A DNA stretch of 60,594 bases from Clostridia bacterium (GTDB taxonomy: Bacteria > Bacillota > Clostridia > Oscillospirales > QAMX01): positions 1 through 60,594 of the forward strand of contig JAFRWU010000085.1 of NCBI GenBank assembly GCA_017441705.1, read 5' to 3'. Position 1 is the stretch's first letter; every line of letters starts with the position of its first letter. The position numbers and the translations under genes were made by a program. Under the pieces are notes generated by a model. That model searched no databases. It saw nothing but the letters and a program-made list of their open reading frames with translations, and was not told the origin of the DNA. Shown piece after piece: positions 25,986 through 34,998 of the stretch.

Positions 25986-27881
25986 TTACTCTTCCGGCTC
26001 CTCGTAAGCGGCTTCGGCCGTCTCCTCCTCTTCCTTTTTCTGCAGGATCCCCAGAGCGGTGAGTCCTTCGGCCTCGCGCTCGCTGCGGAACTGGGTGGTG
26101 TACAGCGAATAGTACCTGCCGCGCTTTTCCATCAGCTCCCGGTGCGAGCCTTCTTCCACCACCTCGCCCTTGTCGATCACAAGGATCCGGTCGCAGAAGC
26201 GGATCGTGGAAAGGCGGTGGGCGATGATGAAGCTGGTGCGTCCCGCCAGGACCTTTTCGATGGCGCGCTGGATCATGGCTTCGGTCTCGGTGTCGATGGA
26301 GGAGGTCGCCTCGTCCAGCACGAAGATCGCCGGATCCGCAAGGATCGCCCGCGCGAAGGAGATCAGCTGCTTCTCCCCGGTGGAAAGGCGTCCGCCGCCC
26401 TCTCCCACCTCGGTTTCATAGCGTTTCTCCAGTTTGGAAATGAAGCCTTCGGCGTCCACCATCCGCGCCACCTCCTCCACCTCTTCGTCGGTGGCGTCGA
26501 GGCGGCCGTAGCGGATGTTTTCCCGGATGGTGCCCGAGAAGAGCTGCGGCGACTGCAGCACGTAGCCCAGATTGGAGTGCAGCCAGAGCTGGCTCCTTTC
26601 CCGGTAATCGACCCCGTCGATCTCGATCCTTCCCTCGGTGGGCTCGTAGAACCGGCAGATCAGATTGACGATGGTGGATTTCCCGCTTCCGGTCTCGCCG
26701 ACCAGGGCGATCTTTTCGCCCCGCTTCACCTCGAGATTGAAGTGGCGCAGGACCGTCTGTCCGTCTTTGTATTTGAAGGTCACGTCGCGGAACGCCACGT
26801 CGCCCGCAAGCTCCGGCCAGTTTTCGGTCTTGCCCTGAAACTCGTCGCCGTAGACCGACGTGATCGCCTCGGAATCGACGATGTCCGGCTCGGTGTTCAT
26901 CAGGGTGATGACCCGTTCCACCGCCGCCTGGGCCGACTGCACCTCGGCGAAAATCCGGGCCAGGTTGTTGATCGGTTCGAAGAAATAGCCGCCCAGGGTC
27001 ATGAAGAAGCTGAATTCGCCGAGCGTGATCAGGTTCCCGATCACCTCCGAGCCGCCGATCCACAGGATCATCCCGGTCCCCACGCTGCCGATGGTCATGA
27101 TGATCGGCCAGTAGACGGCCGAGAACACCGCGGCGCGGACGCTGTAGGTCTGCATGTTCTTCGTGAGGCCGAAAAACTCCTTGTCGTTCGCTTCCTCCCG
27201 GACCAGGGTCTTGGTGGTTTTCGCCCCCATGACGCCTTCGTTGAAGGCGCCGGTGATCTGGGAGTTGGCGCTTCTGACCAGGCGGTGGTTTTTCAGGATC
27301 ACCTTCTGGAAGAAGTAGCTGATCACCGCGATGAAAGGAGTGGTGGCGATCAGGAGCAGCGCGAGCTTCCAGTTGGAGACGAGCATGACGCCCGCCGCGA
27401 TCAGCATGAACACCACGCTCCAGAAGATATCCACGCAGGACCAGGCGATGGTGTCCGAAAGCCTTTGGGCGTCGCTGGTGAGCCGCGACATGATATAGCC
27501 CACCGGCGTCTTGTCGTAGTAGGAGAAGGAAAGGGTCTGCAGCTTTTCAAAGGCGAGCTTGCGGATCCTTGTGGTGAGATTCAGCTCCACCGCGTTGGCC
27601 GAGCGGATGAAGCCGTAGGTGGTCAGGATCTGGAAGGTGACCACCATGGCATAGAGTCCGATGTAGAGAGGCGCGCCGTCCCAGGTGCGCGGGACGAGGT
27701 TGTTGTCGATCAGACGGGACATGATCAGAGGATTGATCACGTCGCAGAGCGACGACAGGCTCATGAACAGGAACACCATCGCGATGAACTTGTAGAAGGG
27801 ACGGGCGTATTTGAGGACCTTGCCCCACATCCGGAGGTCTACCTTCTTGTCGGTAAAGACTTCTTCCTTGATTTTAGGCAT
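25986..27881 (-). CDS. ABC exporter subunit with canonical ATPase site (BmrD-like half)
   Basis: A 631-residue fused membrane and ATPase half-transporter. Six membrane helices fill about residues 25-320; the nucleotide-binding domain has Walker A GETGSGKST, signature LSTGEKQ, and Walker B IFVLDEATSSID with the catalytic glutamate. The partner gene upstream has aspartate at that place, so the two form a heterodimer with one degenerate site. A glutamate-rich C-terminal tail follows the fold. It overlaps the upstream gene by eight bases. Such exporters expel drugs, lipids or peptides; the substrate is unknown. Confidence 0.93.
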   Translation of the reverse strand: MPKIKEEVFTDKKVDLRMWGKVLKYARPFYKFIAMVFLFMSLSSLCDVINPLIMSRLIDNNLVPRTWDGAPLYIGLYAMVVTFQILTTYGFIRSANAVELNLTTRIRKLAFEKLQTLSFSYYDKTPVGYIMSRLTSDAQRLSDTIAWSCVDIFWSVVFMLIAAGVMLVSNWKLALLLIATTPFIAVISYFFQKVILKNHRLVRSANSQITGAFNEGVMGAKTTKTLVREEANDKEFFGLTKNMQTYSVRAAVFSAVYWPIIMTIGSVGTGMILWIGGSEVIGNLITLGEFSFFMTLGGYFFEPINNLARIFAEVQSAQAAVERVITLMNTEPDIVDSEAITSVYGDEFQGKTENWPELAGDVAFRDVTFKYKDGQTVLRHFNLEVKRGEKIALVGETGSGKSTIVNLICRFYEPTEGRIEIDGVDYRERSQLWLHSNLGYVLQSPQLFSGTIRENIRYGRLDATDEEVEEVARMVDAEGFISKLEKRYETEVGEGGGRLSTGEKQLISFARAILADPAIFVLDEATSSIDTETEAMIQRAIEKVLAGRTSFIIAHRLSTIRFCDRILVIDKGEVVEEGSHRELMEKRGRYYSLYTTQFRSEREAEGLTALGILQKKEEEETAEAAYEEPEE

Positions 27882-29703
27882 CGATCGACCCCTCCTCTCT
27901 TTCGGCGGTTTCCACCGCGTTCTGGATCTCGTAGATGCGCTTGTACATGCCTTCCCGGCCGACCAGCTCCTCGTGAGTGCCGCTTTCCGAGATCCTTCCG
28001 TCCTCCAGGACCAGGATCTGGTCGGCCGACATCAGCGTGCTGATACGGTGGGAGATGATGAAGGTGGTGATGCCTGCGGAGCGGGTCCGGAGCTCCTCGC
28101 GGATCTTCGCGTCGGTCTCGGTGTCCACCGCCGAGAGAGAATCGTCGAAAATCAGCACGTCGTTGTCCTTCATCAGCGTGCGGGCGATGGCTACCCTCTG
28201 CTTCTGGCCGCCCGACAGGGTGACGCCGCGTTCGCCCACCACGGTTTCGTAGCCCTCTTCAAAGGACTCGATCACGTCGTTGACGGCGGCGGCTTTCGCC
28301 ATTTCCCGCACCTTTTCGGGGGCGGGGGAGTCTTCCGTGATGGCGATGTTCTCCTCGATGGAGCGGGAATAGAGGAAGGGCTCCTGCAGCACGATGCCCA
28401 CGCGGCTTCTGAGATAATGCCGGTCGATTTCCCGGATATCGATGCCGCCGATGGTGATCGAGCCGTCCCGGACGTCGTAAAGCCTCTGCAGGAGATGCAC
28501 AAGGGTGGATTTCCCGCTGCCGGTGGGGCCGAGGATCGCCACGGTCTGCCCGGCTTTTACGGTGAAGGATACGTCCTTGAGGACCGGAAGGCTGTCGTAG
28601 GCGAAGGAAACGTGGGAAAAGACGATGTCCCGGCGGATCGGAGGCTTCTTCGTGTTCTCCGGGGTCTCGTCGGCAAATTCGCTCTTTTCATAGAGCACTT
28701 CGTCGATCCTCCCCATGGCGATGGACATCTTCGCCGCGTCGGAAAGCACGCGCCCGAGCTGGCGCAGCGGCCAGATCAGCATGCCCACGTAGGAGTTGAA
28801 AAGCAGGAAGTTGCCGTAGGACATGCCCTTTTCGATGACGTAGTACATGGCGCCGAACAGGGTGACGCCCTGCTGGGCGACGGCGGTGAAGTCCGAAAAG
28901 CTCCAGAAGAAGGCGAACATGTTGTTGAGCTTGTGCCCCGCCTTGTAGAGCTTGTCGATGGCGGTGAAGAATTTGGTCCTTTCGAATTCCTGGCGTCCGA
29001 AGGCGCGCACCACGCGCACGCCGGTCAGGTTCTCCTGCAGAACGGTGGACATGGCGCCGTCGGCCTCGTCCACGATCTTGAACTGCTTGGACACCCTCTT
29101 GTGGAAGGCCCAGGAGAAAAGGATCGCGAAGGGCATCAGGACCAGGGAGAGAAGCGTCAGGGTCAGGCTGATCCGGCCCAGGATGAAAAGCGCCACGAAG
29201 AGCATGAAAACGCCGCGGCAGAGCTCCACCATCTGACCCGAAATGAACCGGCGCACGGTTTCCACGTCGGTGGTGCAGCGCTGGATCAGATCGCCGGTTT
29301 CGGCCTTGACGTGATAATCAAAGGGAAGATCCTGGATGTGGGAATAGAGTGAATCCTTGATCCTGCGGACCGTATGCTCCGAAGCGGTGGTCAGAAGCTT
29401 GGACTGAAGAAAGCTTCCCACGCCGCGAAGCCCCGTGACCAGGACCAGCGCCAGAGCGCAGATCCAGAGGTTCGAGGCCAGGGTGTCCCGTCCGCCGATG
29501 CCTGCGACAAAGGCCTCCACGAAGCCCGGGACCGCCATATCTCCGCCGGTGATGATCCGGTCGATGGTCCAGGAGGTGATCAGCGGGCCCACGTACTGAA
29601 GCCCGACGTTGGCGATCACAAGAAGGATGGCGCCGATATAAGCCAGCCTCTGTCCCTTCATAAAGGACCATACGCGCCTGAGGCTGCCTTTTGAACGATT
29701 CAT
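27874..29703 (-). CDS. ABC exporter subunit with degenerate ATPase site (BmrC-like half)
   Basis: First gene of the exporter pair, 609 residues: six membrane helices, then a nucleotide-binding domain with Walker A GPTGSGKST, signature LSGGQKQR, and Walker B LIFDDSLSAVD, where aspartate replaces the catalytic glutamate. This asymmetry is the hallmark of BmrCD-type heterodimers. The start follows AAAGGAG at eight bases. Upstream is a roughly 280-nt leader with a small reading frame and a terminator directly before the ribosome-binding site, so expression may be controlled by attenuation. Confidence 0.93.
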   Translation of the reverse strand: MNRSKGSLRRVWSFMKGQRLAYIGAILLVIANVGLQYVGPLITSWTIDRIITGGDMAVPGFVEAFVAGIGGRDTLASNLWICALALVLVTGLRGVGSFLQSKLLTTASEHTVRRIKDSLYSHIQDLPFDYHVKAETGDLIQRCTTDVETVRRFISGQMVELCRGVFMLFVALFILGRISLTLTLLSLVLMPFAILFSWAFHKRVSKQFKIVDEADGAMSTVLQENLTGVRVVRAFGRQEFERTKFFTAIDKLYKAGHKLNNMFAFFWSFSDFTAVAQQGVTLFGAMYYVIEKGMSYGNFLLFNSYVGMLIWPLRQLGRVLSDAAKMSIAMGRIDEVLYEKSEFADETPENTKKPPIRRDIVFSHVSFAYDSLPVLKDVSFTVKAGQTVAILGPTGSGKSTLVHLLQRLYDVRDGSITIGGIDIREIDRHYLRSRVGIVLQEPFLYSRSIEENIAITEDSPAPEKVREMAKAAAVNDVIESFEEGYETVVGERGVTLSGGQKQRVAIARTLMKDNDVLIFDDSLSAVDTETDAKIREELRTRSAGITTFIISHRISTLMSADQILVLEDGRISESGTHEELVGREGMYKRIYEIQNAVETAEREEGSIDA

Positions 29704-29742
29704 AGCGAAGTCTCCTTTCAGGATGGGTATAAAACAGAGGCG

Positions 29743-29773
29743 AAAAAATCCCCGGCAGACTTCCTGCCGGGGA
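29743..29773 (-). terminator. Attenuator-like terminator in the ABC exporter leader
   Basis: Ten-base-pair stem TCCCCGGCAG/CTGCCGGGGA (29764-29773 with 29749-29758, read on the minus strand) and six T, ending only about 40 bases before the first ABC gene. Because it lies downstream of the operon promoter it must be read through for expression. Confidence 0.7.
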
Positions 29774-29839
29774 ACAAGATAACGCTTGGTCCGGAAGGCA
29801 GGCTGTCACTTTCTTTCCGCCCTCCGCCGGGTCATGCCG

Positions 29840-29935
29840 TCAACCCTTGAAAAGGCGGGAAAAACACAGGGAAATGCGCTTTGCCGCGCGCCGATTTTCA
29901 CCGATTTCTCTTTTGCCGCGATTCTGATTCTTCAT
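29840..29935 (-). CDS. Putative 31-residue leader peptide of the ABC exporter
   Basis: Small frame starting MKNQNRGKREIGENRRAAKR and ending SRLFKG, with ten basic residues. AAAGGAG lies eight bases before the ATG. It begins about 50 bases after the predicted promoter and ends about 65 bases before the terminator. A 9-residue frame (29806-29835, MTRRRAERK) follows at once. In Bacillus, BmrCD is controlled by a translated leader peptide and attenuation; the same design is inferred here, not shown. Confidence 0.45.
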   Translation of the reverse strand: MKNQNRGKREIGENRRAAKRISLCFSRLFKG

Positions 29936-29988
29936 TTTTCCCGCTCCTTTCCCGTTTCGTTCGTCCGGCCGCGATGGCCGACGCTGAT

Positions 29989-30017
29989 AGGCTACCACAG
30001 AAAAAGCCGCTTGTCAA
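29989..30017 (-). promoter_or_regulatory. Promoter of the ABC exporter operon
   Basis: On the minus strand a perfect TTGACA (30012-30017), a 17-base spacer and TAGCCT (29989-29994), leaving a leader of about 280 nt. Confidence 0.65.
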
Positions 30018-30052
30018 GGGGATTTGCCGCGTTTTTTCCGGGCAGCAAGAGA

Positions 30053-30081
30053 GAATCCGCCGCTTTTGGCGCGGCGGATTC
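30053..30081 (-). terminator. Terminator candidate after the GyrI-like gene
   Basis: Eleven-base-pair stem GAATCCGCCGC/GCGGCGGATTC with a seven-base loop. The tail on the minus strand is TCTCTTGC, a weak T-run. Confidence 0.55.
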
Positions 30082-30095
30082 CGGGAAGCGTGCGA

Positions 30096-30602
30096 TTATT
30101 CGATCAGATATACGTAATCCAGGATGACCTTTCCCTCTCCGTCCGGCGTGGTGAAGCGGGGGCAGAGACCGTTTTCAAAGGAGAGAATCGCTCCCTCCCG
30201 GTCCCGCTTCGGGACGAAGCCCGCGTCGAGGAGCGCGGGAAGGCACAGAGGGATCGCGTCGTGGACTTCGTCCTCCCGGCCGCGGATCCAGACCGTGCCG
30301 AAGCTTCCCTCCGGGAAATCCATTGCCAGAAATCCCTGCGGCGCGACCGTATCCGGCGGAGCGAACATGCCGATGTGATAGGAAAGGAGCGCGCCGTCCT
30401 CCGCCCGGCGTTCAAGCCCCGCGTATCCGCCTCCGTTCTTCCAGAGCTTTGTGACGGCGCCGACGCCGCCCATGCACGATTCCACCCGGTCGAACCAGGC
30501 GTTTTGAAACCATTCGCCCCATCCGGAAAAGTCGGCGTATTCCTTTCCGATGAAGCGCAGCGCGGGAACCCTGTCACGGAACACTTTTACGATTTCAGCC
30601 AT
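30096..30602 (-). CDS. GyrI-like small-molecule-binding domain protein
   Basis: Stand-alone effector-binding domain of 168 residues, beginning MAEIVKVFRDRVPALRFIGKEY and ending GEGKVILDYVYLIE, with SYHIGMFAP in the middle. GyrI/SOUL-like domains bind drugs and hydrophobic ligands, either to sense or sequester them. It overlaps the AraC-GyrI regulator gene upstream by eight bases and lies just before the exporter operon, suggesting a drug-sensing and export cassette. Confidence 0.7.
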   Translation of the reverse strand: MAEIVKVFRDRVPALRFIGKEYADFSGWGEWFQNAWFDRVESCMGGVGAVTKLWKNGGGYAGLERRAEDGALLSYHIGMFAPPDTVAPQGFLAMDFPEGSFGTVWIRGREDEVHDAIPLCLPALLDAGFVPKRDREGAILSFENGLCPRFTTPDGEGKVILDYVYLIE

Positions 30603-31443
30603 CTTTTTCCTCCTTTTCGATCGGGATACAGATCGTCTCCCGATACGTTCTCGACCATTCCGCGTAGATCTCGCATTCGCAGCCCTCTTTCCGGCGATAC
30701 CCGTTCTGCGGCAGCCAGACGTCCCGGATATATTCCCACGTATATCGGATCGCAGCCACGAAATCGTCGCGTCCCGCCTCCGGCGTCCTGAAGAAGGCGT
30801 AAAGTCCGCCCGGGATCGTCACCCTGACCGTTCCGGTCAGATCTCCCTTTGCGAACTTCTCCGGGATCCCGATCCAGTAGGACAACTCTCCGGTCCCGGG
30901 GTCCCTTTTCATAACGCCGACGTCTTCGACAGGCGTTCCGCCCGACAGCCGCAGGGAACGCCTTTCGGCGTTATAGAGATTCCATGCGTGGGGAGGAGTC
31001 TTTTCCCGATAGGGGTATGCGACCACCGTCAGCTCGTCCCGGAAGCCCAGAGAAGCCTCCGGCCGGATTTTCCGTTCTTCGGGAGAAAAAGGCGGGTACA
31101 GGCGAAGGCTTGAGCCGCTCCTCCGGTAATCCGACGGGGAAATACGGTGTTCCCGCCGGAAGGCGCGGGTGAAGTTCTCCTTGGAATTGAAGCCGAAGGC
31201 AAAGGCGATATCCGATAGAGGGCGGTCTTCCCGGCCGATACGGGAGACGATCTCCGAGATGCGGCGCTTGCGGATATAGTCGGCGGGGGTCAGGCCGACC
31301 GCGGCGCGGAACAGGCGGATAAAGTGAAAGGGAGAATAGCCCGCGAGATCTGCAAGCGCAGCCGTATCCAAAACGCCGTCCCGGTCGTCGGTCAGATGGG
31401 ATTCGATATGATCGATCAGGCGCATCACCGTCCCGTTTTCCAC
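30595..31443 (-). CDS. AraC-family regulator with GyrI-like effector domain
   Basis: A 282-residue transcription factor. Residues 1-105 are the two helix-turn-helix units of AraC (LADLAGYSPFHFIRLFRAAVG and LSDIAFAFGFNSKENFTRAFRREHRISPSDYR); the C-terminal part is a GyrI-like ligand domain (DELTVVAYPYREKTPP..., GLYAFFRTPE). This is the Rob/BltR-like architecture of drug-responsive activators. The GTG at 31443 was chosen because AAAGGAGGG precedes it; an ATG at 31476 would add 11 residues. Its likely targets are itself, the GyrI gene and the exporter. Confidence 0.88.
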   Translation of the reverse strand: MENGTVMRLIDHIESHLTDDRDGVLDTAALADLAGYSPFHFIRLFRAAVGLTPADYIRKRRISEIVSRIGREDRPLSDIAFAFGFNSKENFTRAFRREHRISPSDYRRSGSSLRLYPPFSPEERKIRPEASLGFRDELTVVAYPYREKTPPHAWNLYNAERRSLRLSGGTPVEDVGVMKRDPGTGELSYWIGIPEKFAKGDLTGTVRVTIPGGLYAFFRTPEAGRDDFVAAIRYTWEYIRDVWLPQNGYRRKEGCECEIYAEWSRTYRETICIPIEKEEKDG

Positions 31444-31672
31444 GTGCCTCCCTCCTTTCGCCATGAATCGTATCACAAACGCGGGGAAAAGGATTGATAA
31501 AAATTGCGAAAATGATTCGGAAAACTCCGGGCGGAAAACCGGGTCCCGCCGTCAAGCGGGTCCTGAAGAGGCTTATCCGATCCCTTCGGGAAAAACGCTG
31601 TGCGCGCCGCCGGAGGCACCGGTCCTCTGCAAAAGAAAGCTTCCGCGTTTTCCCGGAAGCTTTCCCCTTTGA
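31444..31672. other. Intergenic region between AraC gene and deacetylase
   Basis: It holds the terminator of the deacetylase (31631-31663) and the upstream region of the AraC-type gene, with TACGAT near the start as a possible -10 but no convincing -35. No gene was seen. Confidence 0.4.
31631..31663 (-). terminator. Terminator after the polysaccharide deacetylase gene
   Basis: Nine-base-pair stem AAAGCTTCC/GGAAGCTTT (31636-31644 with 31655-31663), followed on the minus strand by CTTTTG. Confidence 0.65.
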
Positions 31673-32392
31673 TCATAAACCGTTTTTCCCGTGCCACGCG
31701 TCCGAAAGGAGGACCTCCCGGTTGGTGCCGTAGAAGATATCGTCCTTTCCCGAAAGCTTTTTGAGCCATCCCTCGAATCTCTCCCAGAAGTCCCAGGCGT
31801 CGAATTCGTAGCTGTGTCCCCAGATATAAAAGATCTGAGGCGTTTCGGGCTCCGACGCGAGGAAGGCGTCGATCAGGCTTTCGACCTTTTCGAACTCCAG
31901 ATGATAGACCGTGGGGCGGAGCTTATAAAGATCGGTCTCCGGCGCGAAGGAGTACGACGAGAGGATGGTTCGGGCGTATTGCGCGCCGGTCTTTTCCCGG
32001 ACGATCCCCGCCACCCGGTCGTCGTGATTCTGCCCGCCGCCGGGATAGGCCATGCCCACGACCTCGTATCCCGCGAGGTCCGAAAGGGCGAGCCGGTCCT
32101 CCTCCACCTGCCGCCTCACCTCTTCGTCGGGAAGCAGGGGGAGCGAGGGATGGGTCAGGGTGTGCCCCGCGATCTCGTGCCCGCGGTAAAGCGAGCGGAC
32201 CTTTTCGGGATCGACCTTGTCGTGCCGGATCTCCACGCCGTTTCTGACCAGGGCGCCCTCTTTGCCGAGCAGCGCCGAATTGAGATTGAAGGTCGCCTTC
32301 ATGCCGTAGGCGTTGAAAAGCGCGAGCAGTCTTTCATCCTGACGCACGCCGTCGTCGTAGCTGAAGGTCAGGGCTTTCCGGAATTCTTTCAC
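31673..32392 (-). CDS. Polysaccharide deacetylase family protein
   Basis: NodB-homology protein of 239 residues, probably a metal-dependent deacetylase acting on a carbohydrate. Motif 1 is TFSYDDGVRQD with the paired aspartates; the metal histidines are in GHEIAGHTLTHPSL; later come MAYPGGGQNHDD and IFYIWGHSYEFD. The chosen start is GTG at 32392 after AAAGGAG. The frame stays open much further upstream but that stretch is antisense to the cysteine desulfurase gene. There is no signal peptide, unlike classic cell-wall deacetylases, so a cytosolic substrate is possible. Confidence 0.88.
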   Translation of the reverse strand: MKEFRKALTFSYDDGVRQDERLLALFNAYGMKATFNLNSALLGKEGALVRNGVEIRHDKVDPEKVRSLYRGHEIAGHTLTHPSLPLLPDEEVRRQVEEDRLALSDLAGYEVVGMAYPGGGQNHDDRVAGIVREKTGAQYARTILSSYSFAPETDLYKLRPTVYHLEFEKVESLIDAFLASEPETPQIFYIWGHSYEFDAWDFWERFEGWLKKLSGKDDIFYGTNREVLLSDAWHGKNGL

Positions 32393-32536
32393 GGGATCCT
32401 TCTCCTTTCCTCCCCGGCCGGCGGCCGGGTTCCTGTGTCGCATTATACCCGAATCCGGCGGGCGCGTCAAGGCTTGTCCCGCCGGCGCTCCGCGCGCGGG
32501 GAAGCCCGCGAAACGGGGCGGCGGGGCAAGTTTTCC

Positions 32537-32565
32537 TTTACAAAAAGAGGCGATCCGTGTATAAT
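32537..32565 (+). promoter_or_regulatory. Promoter of the desulfurase-thiI-cinA-cysE run
   Basis: TTTACA (32537-32542), 17 bases, TATAAT (32560-32565). It is about 104 bases before the desulfurase start. Confidence 0.7.
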
Positions 32566-32668
32566 GTAGAGTACGCCCGATCTCCCCCCTCCCCGGGCGG
32601 GGACCGAGGCGCGGCGCGGACGGGCCCGTTCCGGGAAGCGCCGGATGAGATTGACGGAGGGAAAACGC

Positions 32669-33790
32669 TTGATTTATCTGGACAACGCCGCCACCACGCG
32701 TCCGTCGCCGGGCGCCATGAAGGCGCTTTCGCGCGCGGCGGAATGCTTTTACAATCCCTCCTCCCTTTATAAGGGCGGTCTGGAAGCGGAAGCCCTCGTC
32801 AAAAACGCGCGGGAGGAGGTCGCCCGGGCCGTGGGCGGACTTCCCGAAGAGATCTTTTTCACCTCCGGCGGCACCGAGGGCGACAATCTCGTCCTTGCCT
32901 CCCTGAATCCCCGCGCGGCGAAGCACGTGATCGTATCCGCCGTCGAACACGACGCGGTGATCGAGCCCGCGAAAAGGCTCGCCTCTCTCGGCGTCAGGGT
33001 CGACTTCGCCCCCGCCGGGCCCGACGGGATCGTGTCGCCCGGCGCGGTGGAGGCTCTTCTCACGCCCGAGACCGCGCTGGTCTCGGTGATGGCGGTCAAC
33101 AACGAAACCGGCGCGGTCCAGCCGGTCCGGGAGATCGCCCGGGTCCTGAAACGCGCGAAAAGCCCGGCGCTCCTTCACACCGACGCCGTGCAGTCCTTTC
33201 TGAAAACCGGAGACGCCCCCGCCCGGCTCGGCGCGGACGTCGTCACGGTCAGCGCCCACAAGATCCACGGGGTCAAGGGCGCCGGCGCGCTCTGGGTCCG
33301 CAAAGGGGTCCGGCTCCGCCCCCAGATCCTCGGCGGCGGCCAGGAAAGAGGGCTTCGCTCCGGCACCGAAGCGGTCCCGGCGATCCTGGCGATGGGGCAG
33401 GCGTGCCGGGAAGGATTCGATTCTCTTTCTTCCCGCATCGAAAAGGTCTCGGCTCTTCACGCATACGGCGCGGAGCTCCTTCGCGAAGTCCCGGGGATCG
33501 AGGTCCTCTCCTTTCCCACCCAGTCCCCCTGGATCCTGACGGTCTCGGCGCCGGGATATAAAAGCGAGATCCTGCTTCACGCGCTGGCGGACCGGGGGAT
33601 CTGCGTTTCCTCCGGCGCGGCCTGCTCCAGGGGAAGGATCAGCCGCGTCCTCACCGCCATGGGCGTCGACCGGCGGATCGCCGAGGGGTTTCTGCGCGTC
33701 AGTCTTTCCCACGAAAACGAAAAAGAAGATCTTTCCGCGCTGGCGGAGGCGCTCCGCGCCCTGCTGCCGGCGCTCAGAAAGGCGAGATAG
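32669..33790 (+). CDS. Cysteine desulfurase (NifS/IscS family)
   Basis: PLP enzyme of 373 residues that transfers sulfur from cysteine to an acceptor. It begins IYLDNAATTRPSPGAM. The PLP lysine is in VTVSAHKIHGVKGAGAL and the active cysteine in SSGAACSRGR. I prefer the TTG at 32669 after ACGGAGGG; an ATG at 32645 would add eight residues. The next gene, five bases on, is thiI, so this is the dedicated sulfur donor for tRNA 4-thiouridine, as with NifZ-ThiI in Bacillus. Confidence 0.93.
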   Translation: MIYLDNAATTRPSPGAMKALSRAAECFYNPSSLYKGGLEAEALVKNAREEVARAVGGLPEEIFFTSGGTEGDNLVLASLNPRAAKHVIVSAVEHDAVIEPAKRLASLGVRVDFAPAGPDGIVSPGAVEALLTPETALVSVMAVNNETGAVQPVREIARVLKRAKSPALLHTDAVQSFLKTGDAPARLGADVVTVSAHKIHGVKGAGALWVRKGVRLRPQILGGGQERGLRSGTEAVPAILAMGQACREGFDSLSSRIEKVSALHAYGAELLREVPGIEVLSFPTQSPWILTVSAPGYKSEILLHALADRGICVSSGAACSRGRISRVLTAMGVDRRIAEGFLRVSLSHENEKEDLSALAEALRALLPALRKAR

Positions 33791-33795
33791 ATCCC

Positions 33796-34998
33796 ATGGA
33801 AAAAATCATCCTGCTCAAGCTCGGCGAGATCGCCCTGAAGGGGCTGAACCGGGCAAGCTTTGAAAACCGTCTGATGGGGAACCTGCGCCGCAGGATCTCC
33901 CCCTTCGGAAAATTCGAGATCCGCAGCGCCCAGTCCACCCTGTACGTCCGGAAGCTCGCAGGGCCCGACGACGCCGTCGACCGGGCCTTCGAGGCCGCGG
34001 GCGACGTATTCGGCGTGGTGGCGCGGTCGATGGCCGCCGAGTGCGAAAAGAACTACGGCGCCATCCGCGAAACCGCCCTGTCCTTCCTGGCCGAAAGGTT
34101 CACGGAGGCCGCGACCTTCAAGGTGGACGCCCGGCGAAGCGACAAGCGCTTCCCCATGACCACCCCCGAGATCATGGAGACCCTCGGCGGCGACATTCTG
34201 GAAAAGTATCCGCACCTCCGGGTCGACGTGCATCACCCGGAGCTTACCTGCATGGTGGAGGTCCGGGATCACGCGGCCTACGTGCACGGAGATCAGCTGC
34301 CCGGCGCGGGCGGCATGCCGGTGGGCAGCGCCGGGGAAGCCCTGCTTCTGCTTTCCGGCGGCATCGACAGCCCCGTGGCCGCCTACATGATGGCCAAGCG
34401 CGGTCTCGCGCTCACCGCCGTCCACTTCGAAAGCCCGCCCTACACCTCCGAGCGGGCGCGGGAAAAGGTCCTGGCGCTGGCGAAAAGGCTGGAGCGCTTC
34501 ACCGGAAGGCTCCCGGTCTGGGTGGTGCCCTTTACCGAAGCGCAGCTGGCCATCCGGGACGTCTGCCCCGAAGAGTATTTCACCGTCATCATGCGCCGGC
34601 TGATGATGCGCGTCGCCTCCCTCCTCGCGGAACGGGAGGGCCTCGGCGCCCTGATCACCGGCGAAAGCCTCGGCCAGGTGGCGAGCCAGACGCTCCACGC
34701 CATCGCCGTCACCGACAAAAGCGCCGACCGGCCGGTTTTCCGGCCGCTGATCGGCATGGATAAGGAAGAGATCGTTCAGCTCTCGCGCAGGATCGACACC
34801 TACGACCTGTCCATCCTTCCCTATGAGGACTGCTGCACCGTGTTCACCCCGCGGCATCCGCGGCTGAAGCCGCGGCTCTCCGAGGTCCTGGAATGGGAAG
34901 AAAAGCTCGGAGCGGAAGCGCTTGCGGAAGCTGCGTATCGGGACGCGAAGATCGCCGGAGAACCGGAGGAGGAAGAAAAACGTGACGCGGACCTGTGA
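33796..34998 (+). CDS. thiI: tRNA 4-thiouridine synthase ThiI
   Basis: Adds sulfur to U8 of tRNA; also supplies sulfur for thiamine in some bacteria. It has 400 residues. An N-terminal ferredoxin-like part and THUMP domain (about 60-165) precede the PP-loop LLSGGIDSPVAAYMMAKRG. The downstream motif is ALITGESLGQVASQT. The rhodanese domain of the E. coli form is absent, as in Firmicutes, so sulfur must come from the adjacent desulfurase. It overlaps cinA by 17 bases. Confidence 0.95.
   Translation: MEKIILLKLGEIALKGLNRASFENRLMGNLRRRISPFGKFEIRSAQSTLYVRKLAGPDDAVDRAFEAAGDVFGVVARSMAAECEKNYGAIRETALSFLAERFTEAATFKVDARRSDKRFPMTTPEIMETLGGDILEKYPHLRVDVHHPELTCMVEVRDHAAYVHGDQLPGAGGMPVGSAGEALLLLSGGIDSPVAAYMMAKRGLALTAVHFESPPYTSERAREKVLALAKRLERFTGRLPVWVVPFTEAQLAIRDVCPEEYFTVIMRRLMMRVASLLAEREGLGALITGESLGQVASQTLHAIAVTDKSADRPVFRPLIGMDKEEIVQLSRRIDTYDLSILPYEDCCTVFTPRHPRLKPRLSEVLEWEEKLGAEALAEAAYRDAKIAGEPEEEEKRDADL

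Noticed and set aside
26142..28043. Plus-strand frame of 633 residues over the ABC exporter
   Set aside because: Antisense to canonical Walker motifs on the minus strand.
32393..33712. Extension of the polysaccharide deacetylase upstream
   Set aside because: This part is antisense to the cysteine desulfurase; a GTG with AAAGGAG marks the true start.
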